In this document: positions 34,776 through 46,267 of the stretch, piece by piece
Layout of the letters: every line of letters begins with the position of its first letter
Numbering within the stretch: position 1 is the first letter of the stretch
NCBI RefSeq assembly: GCF_030867145.1
Contig: NC_134418.1
Coordinates: 1,608,802-1,672,801, forward strand
DNA: 64,000 nt
Source of the DNA: Opisthocomus hoazin
Taxonomy: Eukaryota; Chordata; Aves; Opisthocomiformes; Opisthocomidae
Reading direction: 5' to 3'
Notes under the pieces: generated by a model
The model's database searches: none
Told to the model about the DNA's origin: nothing
The model's input: only the letters and a program-made list of their open reading frames with translations
Made by a program: the position numbers and the translations under genes

Positions 34776-34910
34776 CATAGAATCACAGAATCATAGAATC
34801 GCTAAAGTTGGAAAAGACCTCTAAGATCATCAGGTCCAACCATCAACCAACACCACCATGCCTGCTAAACCATGTCCTGAAGTGCCACATCTACATGTTT
34901 TTTGAACACC
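34776..34910 (-). mobile_element. CR1 LINE 3' fragment
   Basis: Minus-strand CR1 terminus (CATAGAATCACAGAATCATAG), truncated at 34910. It faces outward from the plus-strand copy at 35060-35708 of the same subgroup. Confidence 0.92.
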
Positions 34911-35059
34911 TCTGCTCTGTTCCAACTCAGTTCAACTCCACCGGGCTGAAGCAATGCAGCTCTCCCACACCAGGCTGCTGGGCTTTGCTGGTGTTGAAGG
35001 AACACCACCACACCTTCCTTTGCGCTGGCATCAGCATGAAGGAAGGGTCGGGGTAACTT

Positions 35060-35708
35060 GGGCCAGGTGACCAGGAAGGCCAACGGCATCCTGGCTTGGA
35101 TCAGGAATGGTGTGGCCAGCAGGAGCAGGGAGGGGATCGTGCCCCTGTACTGGGCACTGGTGAGGCCACACCTCAAGTGCTGTGTTCAGTTTTGGGCCCC
35201 TCACTCCAAGAAGGACATTGAGGGGATGGAGTGCGTCCAGAGAAGGGCAGAGAGGCTGGGGAGGGGTCTGGAGAACAAGTCTGCTGAGGAGCAGCTGAGG
35301 GAGTTGGGGCTGTTCAGTCTGGAGAAGAGGAGGCTGAGGGGAGACCTTCTCGCTCTCTACAACTACCTGAAAGGAGGGCGTAGCGAGGCAGGAGTTGGTC
35401 TCTTCTCCCAAGTAGCTAGCAATAGGACGAGAGGCGATGGCCTCAAGCTGTGTCAGGGGAGGTTCAGACTGGATATTAGGAAAAATATCTTTACCTAAGG
35501 GTTGTCAAGCATTGGCACAGGCTGCCCAGTATAGTGATGGAGTCCCCATCCCTGGAGGTATCTAAAAGACGTGTAGATGTGGCACTCCAGGACTTGATTT
35601 AGTGGTGGACTTGGCCATGTTAGCTTAACGGTTGGACTTAATGATCTTCAAGGTCTTTTCCAACCTAAATGATTCTATGATTCCAACCTAAATGATTCTA
35701 TGATTCCA
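35060..35708 (+). mobile_element. CR1 LINE fragment with a duplicated 3' tail
   Basis: About 650 bp of plus-strand CR1. It encodes an ORF2 C-terminal remnant with [40 protein letters not shown] and [20 protein letters not shown], closed by a stop before the conserved end. The last 23 bp (CCAACCTAAATGATTCTATG plus ATT) are duplicated in tandem at about 35661-35706. Confidence 0.93.
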
Positions 35709-35780
35709 AATGAGCCCCAACCTGTGCTCCCACCCCGGGCTGGACCTTCCCCGGGCGCTGGGAGAGCCAGGCTCACCCCG

Positions 35781-35907
35781 GCCGGCTCACGACAGTGACG
35801 GATAGCCTGTGTATTTTACAACTGTTTGCCCACATCCATCTTGCCGGCGAGGCAGGTCCGAGGACAGCCGGGGCCGGCACCTTTGGCCGGCGCAGGGCAT
35901 CGCCGGC
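35781..35907. repeat. Cluster of five GCCGGC palindromes in a CpG-rich block
   Basis: GCCGGC occurs at 35781, 35843, 35873, 35886 and 35902 within a GC-rich stretch (about 35740-35945), with several extra GCCGG matches. The spacing is irregular, so it is not a simple tandem repeat. Confidence 0.7.
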
Positions 35908-35999
35908 GCTTGCCGGAGCTCTGCCGCGGGTCGAGCTCCGTAGGAGAGAGGTCTTGCAGGAGGAAGCATGACGGCTGAGGGCAAGCCGTCTCCAAACGA

Positions 36000-36230
36000 T
36001 TTATCTGTCACATAAATGTGGTTTTATTGGTTTTACTGTTTAAACTTTTCACCTCTGCTGCTAAATCTGAACGACCGAAGGGAAAAAAAAAAAAAAAAGG
36101 AAAGGAAAAACCCGCCTGCGCAGCGGCGGCGGGCCTGCCGGGGGAGATTCCAAATAAAATATGCAAATACCATTAATTCTTGAAAGTAGAGTCTCCTTTT
36201 CAAGGCTATAAATCAAACTCGACAGCACAT
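36000..36230. promoter_or_regulatory. Candidate conserved non-coding element with an octamer motif
   Basis: AT-rich unique sequence interrupted by an A run (36078-36094) and a short GC-rich piece. It contains the POU octamer ATGCAAAT at 36161-36168 beside CATTAATTC and CAAATAAAAT motifs. Candidate enhancer only. Confidence 0.3.
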
Positions 36231-36368
36231 ACACCAGGGGGAAAGGAAAAGCAGAAGGGGGGGGGAAGAAGAGCTTTTCCCGCGACGATGTGAAAGTGGA
36301 AGAAGCTCGGAACGCTGCAGACGCGCGGCGTGCGCCGAGCAGGGCTGCAGACCTGCACCCTCCCAGGG

Positions 36369-36480
36369 CACAGAATCACAGAATCACAGAATAGTAGGGG
36401 TTGGAAGGGACCTCTGTGGGTCATCTAGTCCAACCCTCCTGCCGAAGCAGGGTCACCTACAGCAGGCTGCACAGGACGTT
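36369..36480 (-). mobile_element. CR1 LINE 3' fragment (about 110 bp)
   Basis: Minus-strand CR1 terminus with CACAGAATCACAGAATCACA, the GGGACCTCTGTGGGTCATCT block and the AGCAGGCTGCACAGGAC block, cut off at about 36480. Confidence 0.92.
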
Positions 36481-36733
36481 GAAGCACCGGAAGGCAAGAG
36501 CTGGGAGAGGTTCACGTATTTATTTGTAGAAACAAAGAGATGGAGAATGGATCGAGTATACGTCCAAAAGAAAGGTCCTGAAACCAAGATTTTGTACACG
36601 TCCATGGGCTCTTACTCCAACGGTGATTCAAGAGAGGGTAATCCTGGAATGAGAGAAATAAACTGGGAACCAGTTCCCAGCCCTGCCCCACGCTCCCCTT
36701 GGCAGGGGCTGAGAAGCACTTTCTCTCCATTAC

Positions 36734-37045
36734 CATAGAATCACTAAGGTTGGAAAACGCCTCTCAGATCAAGTCCAACCGTCCACCCAACCCCACCATT
36801 CCTGCTAAACCATGTCCTGAAGTGCCACATCTACACGGTTTTTGAACCCCTCCAGGGATGGGGACTCCACCACCTCCCTGGGCAGCCTGGGCCAAGGCCT
36901 GACCACTCTTTCAGGAAAGAAATTTTTCCTAATCTCCAATCTAAACCTCCCCTGGTGCAACTTGAGGCCATTGCCTTTCATCCGAACACTGGTTACTTGG
37001 GAACAGAGACCAACACTCACCTCACCACAATCTCATTTCCCTCAG
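36734..37045 (-). mobile_element. CR1 LINE fragment
   Basis: Minus-strand CR1 3' region of the same subgroup as 29240 and 48603: CATAGAATCACTAAGG terminus, CCATGTCCTGAAGTGCCACA and GGGATGGGGACTCCACCACC blocks. Similarity fades by about 37045. Confidence 0.9.
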
Positions 37046-38394
37046 TTCCAGCTCGAAAAAAACTTCCTTTTCATCCCTCTTGCCATATCACCACCTCAAA
37101 CTCTTCAAAAATGTGGTTTATTCCAAAGCAAAGGCACAGTTTTTGGGCCCTCACATCAAGCACAGGGAAAGGATGGTCGCAACTCAATCGCACGCTGGTG
37201 GCAAAGCGAAGCGGGACAGTATGTTCTGTCTGACACAAGATGACATGAATCTGGATAAAATTCTTTCAGCCAAGCCAGAAATGACGTAACATCGATCTGA
37301 ACGGATTCAAAACACAGACTGCAAGCTCTGCCAGCGCCCCTGGAACAAGATCAGAGAAAGCACCAGCATATGCACGCTGGCACCAGCGGCACAGCGGGCT
37401 CTGCACAAACCTGGCAGGTGATCCATGGTGGCCAGAGATAAAGACGATGGCAGGAAAGGGAGATCCATGTTTTTAAAGGTGAAAATCAACCAACGCAAAA
37501 AAGACACGTCCTATCTCTGAGACGTCAGGATGATGTTGCAGGGATAACTCTGGACATGGGATCCTCTTGGCCCCAGGGTCCTCTCCTCCCCTCCTCAAGC
37601 CTAGGAGATGCAGGTCAAGTGTCATTGCAGGACTGGTGAAAATTCCTGAATCCACCAACTCCATGCAACATCTGGCTTTTCTGTTTTTCTCTTTTCCCTC
37701 TTCTGAACTGACACAGCACCACTCTGAGCATCCACGAACAGGGATTTGCCCCAAATTACTTTGACCTGCAGGAAACTTGAGAACTTGAGACACCCCAAAC
37801 GCTCTGGCCTCATGGACAAGTCTACTGGAAGAGGAGTGTGATCATCCCTTGTCAGCAGAGGGAAGAGTTTCCCAGGACACAACTGCCACCACATCGGACA
37901 CGGTGTTACATCCACCAGAGCAGGAAGCAAAACTCATCTGAACCAAAAGCGAAGAGCAACCGTCCAGAATCAGAGCTGCTCCAAGACACGAGGGCAGCCT
38001 GTAGTCCTGCCAGAAATGGAAACCACATCTTTCCACTCCCCAGCAAGCAAATGTTTTGCTTTTTTTCAGTCCCTGCCGAAGGGATCTGGTTGCATAAGAG
38101 ACACGTGCCTTGGTCCTGTTGAAGTCAAAAGAGCCGTTATCACCTCTGCGCTCGCATTCGTGTCTTCCCTTGTGCCCCAGACCTTTTGCATTTTAATATC
38201 CTGGCTTTTTGGGGCCGAAATCCCACATGAGCTATCACTACTTATAAAAGAGCCATCAGCAGAGGCAATCTGGTGGAAGAGCCTCACGGCTACGCAGCAG
38301 CCGGATGGCGAAAGGAGAAACGACTCCATCCTGAAGACTAACTCTCACTTTATTTCAAGGTCTAGGTCTCTTCTTCCTGGAGATGTGAAGGTTC

Positions 38395-38740
38395 AGGAGG
38401 AACCTCATCACAATATTGCAGTACTTAAAGTGTGGCTACAAGGAGGACGGTGGCTCTCTCTTCACAAGGAGCCACATGGAGAAGACAAGGGGCAATGGGT
38501 ACGGGTTGTACCAGAAGTTTCATTTCAACATAAGAAAGAATTTTGTTGCAGTGACAACAACCGTTCACTGGAACAACCTCCCCAGCGACATGGCAGAGTC
38601 CCCATTGCTGGAGGTTTTCAAGATGCAATTGGACAGGTTGCTAGATCATCCCATCTAGGCTTCCCTTCCCATGACAGATTGGACCAGATGATCTTTTAAG
38701 GTCCCTTCTAACCTGGGATGTTCTATGGTCCTGTGATTCT
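38395..38740 (+). mobile_element. Older CR1 subgroup fragment
   Basis: Plus-strand CR1 3' part with an open ORF2 end (38416-38658: MQYLKCGYKEDGGS ... NIRKNFVAVTTTVHWNNLP) and a diverged tail GGTCCTGTGATTCT at about 38740. It is clearly distinct from the other groups in the window. Confidence 0.85.
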
Positions 38741-40547
38741 ACCCCAGAAACAGACATCCCTTCCCTTCTTACCCACCACAATATTTACTTCCAGTGATGA
38801 GAGAGCATTAAGATGGCTTGGAAAGGATTTTCCTCTGCCAGCATCATCAGAGTATCAGTAGATCCACCAGCGATGAGACAGCGAGAGGGCTGGTGGGAAA
38901 CATCCGATAAAGAACTAAACTTCTCCTTTGATAACAGCCCAAATTAGGGAAATCTCATGTCCCTGCAGCTATTAATTATCTTTTTAGTCCCTTCTCCTCC
39001 AGGCACACGTACAGTGAGAGACAGACACTCTCTGCTAGGAGCTGCTGACTTTCTGTGGTGGTCAGAGACCACACGTTGAAGCTGGCTGGAGCTGGGCTAA
39101 GAGGTGTTACTGCCTGACACACCTGCTGTGAAGCACCAACTGCTATTAAAAAAACCCCAAAACAAACATGACCAGCACTCACACACACACCCCAAACGAT
39201 GAAAAGGGAAAGATGACTCAAGACCACCAGCTGGCAAATCTTGCAACCTGTTTCAACACATTTAAACACAATTATCCTGGATTTCTCACATCCAACCAAG
39301 CTAAGGGAAACCGGGTTAACTTGCTGTGTCTTAAAGCAGGAGACAGCCAGGCATCTGGAGGAGCCTGGCCTGGGTCTAGGTGGTGCCAACAGTGGGTGCG
39401 TGAGATCTTCCTCGTGGTGGGTTTTTTGGGGAGGTCCAGATCAACATGGAAGGGACAGCGATGCCACAGGGTTACAGCCAGGCTTCCATGGTGAGCGTTG
39501 TGTCCCTCGGATGCCAGGGCTCTGAGAAGCGTTAATTAAGTCGGATTTGGGGGCTTCATGGCTGGAGGCAGCACTCCTGCTGTGAAACTTGCTGAGGGTC
39601 ATGTTCATGAGCAATGGCTCTTGCTTTCTGGGGGCAGAACGAAGGAATATTTTCAGAACCAAGCTGAACCCAGCTCTAAAAAGCTCTATTATCCTTGCTT
39701 ATCCTTCCAACCTCTAAGTCTGATGCTCCTCTCTCCCACTCTTTGTTGCGGGCAGCACACAGCATGAACAGCCTTTGACCTGACACCTTCTACAAACCAG
39801 CCATGCTCAAGTTTGCAACAGATCACATCATTAGCTTACAAACCCACTGAGATCTTTTCTTTAAAAAGCTCATCTTGCTGATTTAACACCACAGCTCCTT
39901 TGATAAAGGTGACAACAAGAGGCTCAGAGGAAGGCAGCACTCGGGTCCTACCATCGTCCAACCTAAACCCACCTGTACAAAGGGACAAGATGCTTCCAGC
40001 AGGACCAGAAAACACCCAGGTAAGACCTGGGCCTGCTGGGCACCTCCATAAAAGCACAAGAAGCTACTGAATCCAAACCAGTGCCAAATCCCAGTTTGCC
40101 CAAGCCTAAGCTTGCCCACAATCCATCCCCACCACCAGTTGAGCCGCCCCTACCACCAGCCAGCAGGTAATTGTTACAGAGCACAAAAGCCAGAAGGGTT
40201 TCCAACAATAGCAGCCACAGACAAGTACATTCAAAATAATTTATTTTGGTGAGGTTTCAATTATGCCTCGTGGGAAAGTAATACTGAAAGAGAAAGAAAT
40301 ACTCCAACGCATGGGGAGACATGGGTTTGGACAACAGCATTACTGAGCAGAAAAGGCACCAGGAACTGGAACGTGATGTTTGTTCATCTAATTGTGAATG
40401 ACACAGAGGGTAAAATCGTGGCCTAAAGGAAAGCGGGAGCAGATTTGTCACCAGTTTGACTGGAAACTAAGATTTTCTCTACCTGTTGAGTGTACTTTGC
40501 ATGAGGAGGTGGATAGAACCTGCACCAACCTGATGCTCCACAAGTGA

Positions 40548-40691
40548 GTGGAAACATTCAAGGCCAGGTTGGACGGGGCTCTGAGCAACCTTATCTAGCT
40601 GAAGATGTCCCTGCTCACTACAGGGGGGTTGGGCTAGATGATCTCTGAAGGTCCCTTCCAACCCAAACCATTCTATGATTCTAGGATTCTA
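40548..40691 (+). mobile_element. CR1 LINE 3' fragment
   Basis: Plus-strand CR1 terminus with AAGGCCAGGTTGGACGGGGC, GATGTCCCTGCTCACTACAG and a tail ATTCTATGATTCTAGGATT. It is 5'-truncated to about 144 bp. Confidence 0.92.
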
Positions 40692-41487
40692 AGTCAAAGC
40701 GATGCACAAGCCAAGGGCTCAACGCACATGGAGCTCAGGGAAGGTCAACCTTATTTTAGCTGCTTACCAGACCTGCCTGCAGGAGCCAGATGGACTTCTA
40801 GGAGTTAGTATAGATCAGAGAGTGCTGCCCAGCCTGCTTGCACTTCTCTGTAAGGCACAACAACTCTGTGCTCAAGTGACCCCTCCAGGTCTCCGGGGCA
40901 GATGTCCCACCCAGGGCTGGCCTTCCTCCTAAATGCTCATGCTGGAGGGAGGAGATCCAGTTCCAAGTTCCTCATCTCCCATTTTAACTGGATTGATTTT
41001 GCAAGTGAAGGCAGCAATTCTATCTTTCCCTTTTTTTTTTTTTCCCTCTGTTTACTTATATCTGCAAAATTGAAACAGTTCTTGGAAAAAACAGAAGAAT
41101 GTGGAAGATTTCTGGCAGATGGGACAGTATGTAATGGAGAAAGGTTTGAGACTGATAAAGATCTAATCTGTCCAGTCTGGATTATGGACAGATTTATACT
41201 ATTGCCTGTTTATAGGTTTTGGTATTTCTCACATCAGATTTCCAGGGGAAGGTCTCCAGAAAGCTTTTCATCTGCACTGTGTGCACATAAAGGTCTTCTG
41301 GTTTTCCATCTGCAAATGTTCATCGTTTCTCAGGAGGAAAACCTCTGGCTTTCCACCTGCTTTGAAGCAACGCTGTAATTACATGCTTTCACTTTTCTAC
41401 CGTTCCAGAAGATATTTATTCCAAGGGTCTCGTTAAAATCTTAACAAACAGAATTTTACCCGAAAAATGTTGCATTTCTGATTGTTT

Positions 41488-42134
41488 GAGCCAGCAGTGT
41501 GCCCTGGCTGCCAAGAAGGCCAATGGGATGCTGGGGTGCATCAAGAGAAGTGTGGCCAGTAGGTCGAGGGAGGTTCTCCTCCCACTCTGCTCTGCCCTGG
41601 GGAGGCCCCATCTGGAGTCCTGTGTCCAGTTCTGGGCTCCCCACTTCAAGAAAGATGAGGAGCTACTGGAGAGAGTCCAGCGGAGGGCTATGAGGATGAG
41701 GAGGGGACTGGAGCATCTCTGCTATGAGGAAAGGCTGAGGGAGCTGGGCTTGTTCAGCCTGGAGAAGAGAAGGCTGAGAGGGGACCTTCGAAATGCCTCT
41801 AAATATCTGCAGGGTGGGGGTCAGGAGGACGGGGCCAGACTCTTTTCAGTGGTGCCCAGCGACAGGACAAGGGACAACGGGCACAAACTTGAAGCAGAGG
41901 AAGCTCCAGCTGAAGATGAGGAAGAACTTCTTCCCTCTGAGGGTGATGGAGCCCTGTCCCAGGCTGCCCAGGCAGGCTGTGGAGTCTCCTTCTCTGGAGA
42001 TACTCAAGACCTACCTGGACAAGGTCTTGTGCAGCCTGCTGTGGGTGACCCTGCTTCGGCAGGGGGTTGGACTGGGTGACCCCCAGAGGTCCCTTCCAAC
42101 CCCTGTGATGCTGGGATTCTCTGATTCGGTGATT
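41488..42134 (+). mobile_element. CR1 LINE fragment, ORF2 C-terminal remnant
   Basis: Plus-strand copy starting within ORF2 ([19 protein letters not shown]) and reading to [11 protein letters not shown] before a one-base frame change that moves the conserved [16 protein letters not shown] block into another frame. The tail is ATTCTCTGATTCGGTGATT. It lies head-on to the minus-strand copy at 42308-42432. Confidence 0.93.
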
Positions 42135-42307
42135 GTAGCCCACTTCTGCACTTAGGGCAAAAAAACTCCCTTTCAGGTTAAATCTGGCTTGGAGGAATGC
42201 ACCTTCTCCTCCCAGCCCACGATGCAAAACCACAAGAAGGAGCCACGTAAGGTTGTCAAGCTTCAAGAGAAGTGATGCAAAGCAGCCCTGAGAGCGAAGG
42301 GCGGGGA

Positions 42308-42432
42308 CAGAATCAGAATCACAGAGTCACAGAATGGTAGGGGTTGGAAGGGACCTCTGTGGGTCATCTAGTCCAACCCTCCTGCCGAAGCAGGGTCACC
42401 TACAGCAGGCTGCACAGGACCTTGTCCAGGCG
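42308..42432 (-). mobile_element. CR1 LINE 3' fragment (125 bp)
   Basis: Minus-strand CR1 terminus cut off at the CTTGTCCAGGCG block. It is largely complementary to 42012-42134, so the two form an inverted repeat with a spacer of about 170 bases. Confidence 0.92.
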
Positions 42433-43351
42433 CCGAGGATTAGCACATCGTGTTACGGTGACAGTCTCGAAGACGGCTGGAAAGTCCCTACCAGCTTCAC
42501 TCGAGCTCCTGCGGACTTTGATGGTGCAGGACCCTGGCTTTAGCCACTCCCTGGAGGCTTGCCCGTGGGGAAGGCTAAACCAAATTCTAGGGAAATCCCA
42601 AGTTTCTCCGACCATCGCAAAGCACTGTGCAATACTGCTTGAAAAAAAAAACCACAAGGCATGAAAATGATTTGGTACAAAAAACACTGGGATTTCAACG
42701 TTTCAGAATAAAATCGGTCCATTCTAACGATCACCGCCCAGACGGGGGGTTTTATGAACGGCCAAAGGAACAAAAGGAACCTCTGCCCTGCTGGACTTCG
42801 TAGCCAATTTGAACTGATAAAAAATAATTATTTAGACTCCTCAAATACTCCACACAGGTTCACAGGTTTGCAGGGTGCTTTCCGCCCGGAGAAGACAACC
42901 GTATTTCTACCCTCCAGACCCTACGATCCGCCTAAGACAAAGAGACAATACTGGGCAGCGGCCAAAAAGGAATGAAAGAGCCTCGGAAGACCGCTCTCCA
43001 GGGACGGCTATCGAATAACACTTTGCGTTTCCATTTAACCATCACAAAGGGGGATTCATTCCCGAAGCAGAGATGTCTCCTTTCGTAGCATCCCCCCCGT
43101 AGCCTCTCCGGCTCAGATCTTCGGTGGGCACGGCCGGGAGGTGCGACCATCGCTCAGCCCGGCAAGGATGGAGCCTGGCTAAATGCTTGTGGTCAGCATC
43201 CGAGATTACGGGGGCCGAATTTGGGATGCAACGCTCGGAAAGAGCTCAGCTGGTAGATAATTATTCTTAGAAGTATTTTTTGAAGCTGTTACCGGGAGGA
43301 GAAGCTGGATTTGCTGATGGTGAAGACCCTTGCTCTGCAGTCGGGAGGTGC

Positions 43352-44488
43352 AAGCAAGGCTTTTGACACTGTCACCCGTAACATCCTCCTAGGGAAGCTC
43401 AGGAAGTGTGGGCTGGATGAGTGGTCGGTGAGGTGGATTGAGAACTGGCTGAATGGCAGAGCTCAGAGGGTTGGCATCAGCGGTGCTGAGTCTGGTTGGA
43501 GGCTGGTAACGAGTGGTGTCCCTCAGGGGTCAGTACTGGGCCCAGTCTTGTTTAACTTCTTCATCAACGACCTGGATGAAGAGTTAGAATGTACCATCAG
43601 CAAGTTTGCTGATGACACCAAACTGGGAGGAGTGGTGGATACACCAGCAGGCTGTGCTGCCATTCAGTGTGACCTGGAAAGTCTGGAAAGTTGGGCAGAG
43701 AGGAACCTGATGAGGTTCAACAAGGGCAAGGGCAGGGTCCTGCACCTAGGGAGGAACAACCCCAGGCACCAGTACAGGCTGGGGTGGACCTGCTGTAGCG
43801 CAGCTCTGTGGAGAGGGACTGGGAGTGCTGGTGCATGACAGGGTGACCATGAGCCAGCAGTGTGCCCTGGGTGCCAAGAAGGCCAATGGGATCCTGGGGT
43901 GCATGAGGAGGAGTGTGGCCAGCAGGTCAAGGGAGGTTCTCCTTCCCCTCTACACTGCCCTGGGGAGGCCTCATCTGGAGTCCTGGGTCCAGTGCTGGGC
44001 TCCCCACTTCAAGAAAGATGAGGAGCTACTGGAGAGAGTCCAGCGGAGGGCTACGAGGATGAGGAGGGGACTGGAACATCTCTCCTACAAGGAGAGGCTG
44101 AGGGAGCTGGGCTTGTTCAGCCTGAAGAAGAGAAGGCTGAGAGGGGACCTTCGAAATGCCTCTAAATATCTGCAGGGTGGGGGTCAGGAGGACGGGGCCA
44201 GACTCTTTCCAGTGGTGCCCAGTGACAGGACAAGGGGCAACGGGCACAAACTGAAGCAGAGGAAGCTCCAGCTGAAGATGAGGAAGAACTTCTTCCCTCT
44301 GAGGGTGCCGGAGCCCTGGCCCAGGCTGCCCAGGGAGGCTGTGGAGTCTCCTTCTCTGGAGATATTCCAGCCCCGCCTGGCCGCGGTGCTGTGCAGCCTG
44401 CTCTGGGTGACCCTGCTTGGGCAGGGGGCTGGGCTGGGGGACCCCCAGAGGGCCCTGACAACCACAACCATGCTGGGATTCTGTGATG
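43352..44488 (+). mobile_element. CR1 LINE copy with reverse-transcriptase C-terminal region
   Basis: The second-longest copy (about 1.1 kb). The first frame starts inside reverse-transcriptase motif A ([10 protein letters not shown]) and keeps the [14 protein letters not shown] and FADDTKLGG motifs, the latter being the catalytic DD box. A frameshift near 43830 separates it from the ORF2 C-terminal frame (43825-44571; MSQQCALGAKKANGILGCM). The 5' part of ORF2, including the endonuclease, and all of ORF1 are missing, so it is dead. It ends near GGGATTCTGTGATGG. Confidence 0.94.
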
Positions 44489-45370
44489 GCACCGTGTGTG
44501 CGGGTACCCCTGGCATACAGAAACACCTTCCCTGTCGCTGTCGCCCGGGTGCAAACAGCCTTGTGCATTGATCTGGCTCGCCCTGCCTGACCCGCGCTTC
44601 AAAATCAACGGCTGTGGAGAACACGTTAATAAATAACATGGAAAATCTCCGTATCTCAGCGGCAGGTCGGGACGCCCCAGTGAGGAAGGAGGAGAGTTAA
44701 CAAGAGCACAAAAACCCCACAAAACCTCGTAAAGACAGGAAAAGGGGTTGAGAGGGGAGAAAAGCCGCAGTCCTCCAAACAAGCCTATAGACAAAGCATC
44801 TCCATCATCGGCCCTACAGTATCAGAGGGGGGGAAAAAAATCACTTTAAACGACGCCTTTCTAGGGGAAAATATTCCCAGTGAATGGACAGAGCAGATAT
44901 TTGTGGTCAGAAAGCTTTTGGGCCGGGAGGGGTTAATGCTCCCCATCCCCTGACAGCTCCACAGCAGATCTAGGTACCCACCAAGTGACCAGGGTCTGCC
45001 CAGAAGACACCTGGGCCACGTTTTCAGATAAAGCCCCGCTTGGTGCCGCCGGCAGCCAGTGATGCCCGGATACCCCGGTGAGGGGCACTGCGGGGTGCTT
45101 CCCCCGGGGGGGTGTCCCACAGGCAGCAGGGACAGGCGAGCCAGCGATGTCCTTCTGAGCTCAGGGTCCCTCCTTTCCACGGTAGGAGAAAGCCACAATA
45201 TTTGAATTAAACCGCTCCCGCCGTCCCGAAAGGCGCCGGCATCGCCTTCGCCGCAGCCCGGCGCTCGCCGGGTACCAAACCGCACCGCGGGGCTGGCAAA
45301 GCCACAAATATTTTTCCTGTTGCTCAGCTGATGCCAAGTCCTCCGCAAAGTTGCATTTTTCTTTTGTTTA

Positions 45371-45417
45371 CACATTCAAAAAAAGGGGATAAAAAAAAAA
45401 AAAATAAAAAAAAAAGA
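45371..45417. repeat. A-rich simple sequence
   Basis: Long A runs separated by single T or G bases. Confidence 0.85.
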
Positions 45418-45439
45418 GGTGACCTCTCGCTAACCCCAG

Positions 45440-45640
45440 CCGGTCTATGAGAAGCTGCCGCTGCCTTCACCTCCGAATGAACTTTCAGATTATCTCAGAC
45501 AAGATTCACCTTGCGTTGAACTTGTACCCCGCGCGGCAGCGCACAGTCACGTAACCTTGATTAAACATTACAGCGCAACGCGGCTATAAATTTAATGAGC
45601 GTTATCGGCGCGCTTCCTCCCGTCATCCCGGGGACAGGGG
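45440..45640. promoter_or_regulatory. Candidate conserved non-coding element
   Basis: Repeat-free block with AACCTTGATTAAACATTACAG and TATAAATTTAATGAGC-type AT motifs inside CpG-containing sequence. Candidate only. Confidence 0.25.
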
Positions 45641-46240
45641 GAGCGATGGAAATGCCGGGAGCTGCCGGGAACCAGCCTGGCGTGCACCAGCATGGGCAGG
45701 AGATGGAGAAGCAGCTATTTCAGGGAATAGGAGGGAGACAGAGCAGCCCGTGAGTTGTCCTCTCCTCCGGCGCATGCGATGAGTTGTGTACGGGCTCTGC
45801 GGCAGCTCCCCCAGGAGCGAGCTGCTCCGGGTGCCCACCACGAGCGGGGACGACCCATGGAGGTCTTGCACAGCTTTCTGCTCAGAAGTCGGAAGAAAAA
45901 GCAAAAAGAAAAGAGCAACAAGGCGCGATAACGGGTCCAGAGGGTCCCTCCGCCCAGCAGGAACCCTTTCTCAGGCCACGGCCTCCTAAACCCTGGCTGC
46001 CCTCCTCACGCGGAGCGGTGCAGCCCATCGCCGTCCTCCCGTTGACTTTCGGGACGCACGCGTGACGGGAGGCAGAGGCAGCCGCCTCTTCATCTCCCAG
46101 CTGCCACGTAGGGAAAGGGAGAGCTCAGCATCCGCGCGGGCGGCGATGATTCCTGCCGCAGAGGTCACTCGGCCGGTCGAGAGGAGAGCGCCCGGGCGGA
46201 GAAATAGATATGCTCAAGTTCAAGTGCTTGAAATACCTTC

Positions 46241-46267
46241 TTTTTTTTTAAAAAAAAAAAAAAAAAA
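46241..46267. repeat. T9-A18 palindromic run
   Basis: Nine T's directly followed by about 18 A's form a perfect self-complementary stem. Length will be unstable and assembly may be approximate here. Confidence 0.85.

Noticed and set aside
43825..44571. 248-residue plus-strand open frame
   Set aside because: CR1 ORF2 C-terminal remnant, frameshifted from the reverse-transcriptase part just upstream.
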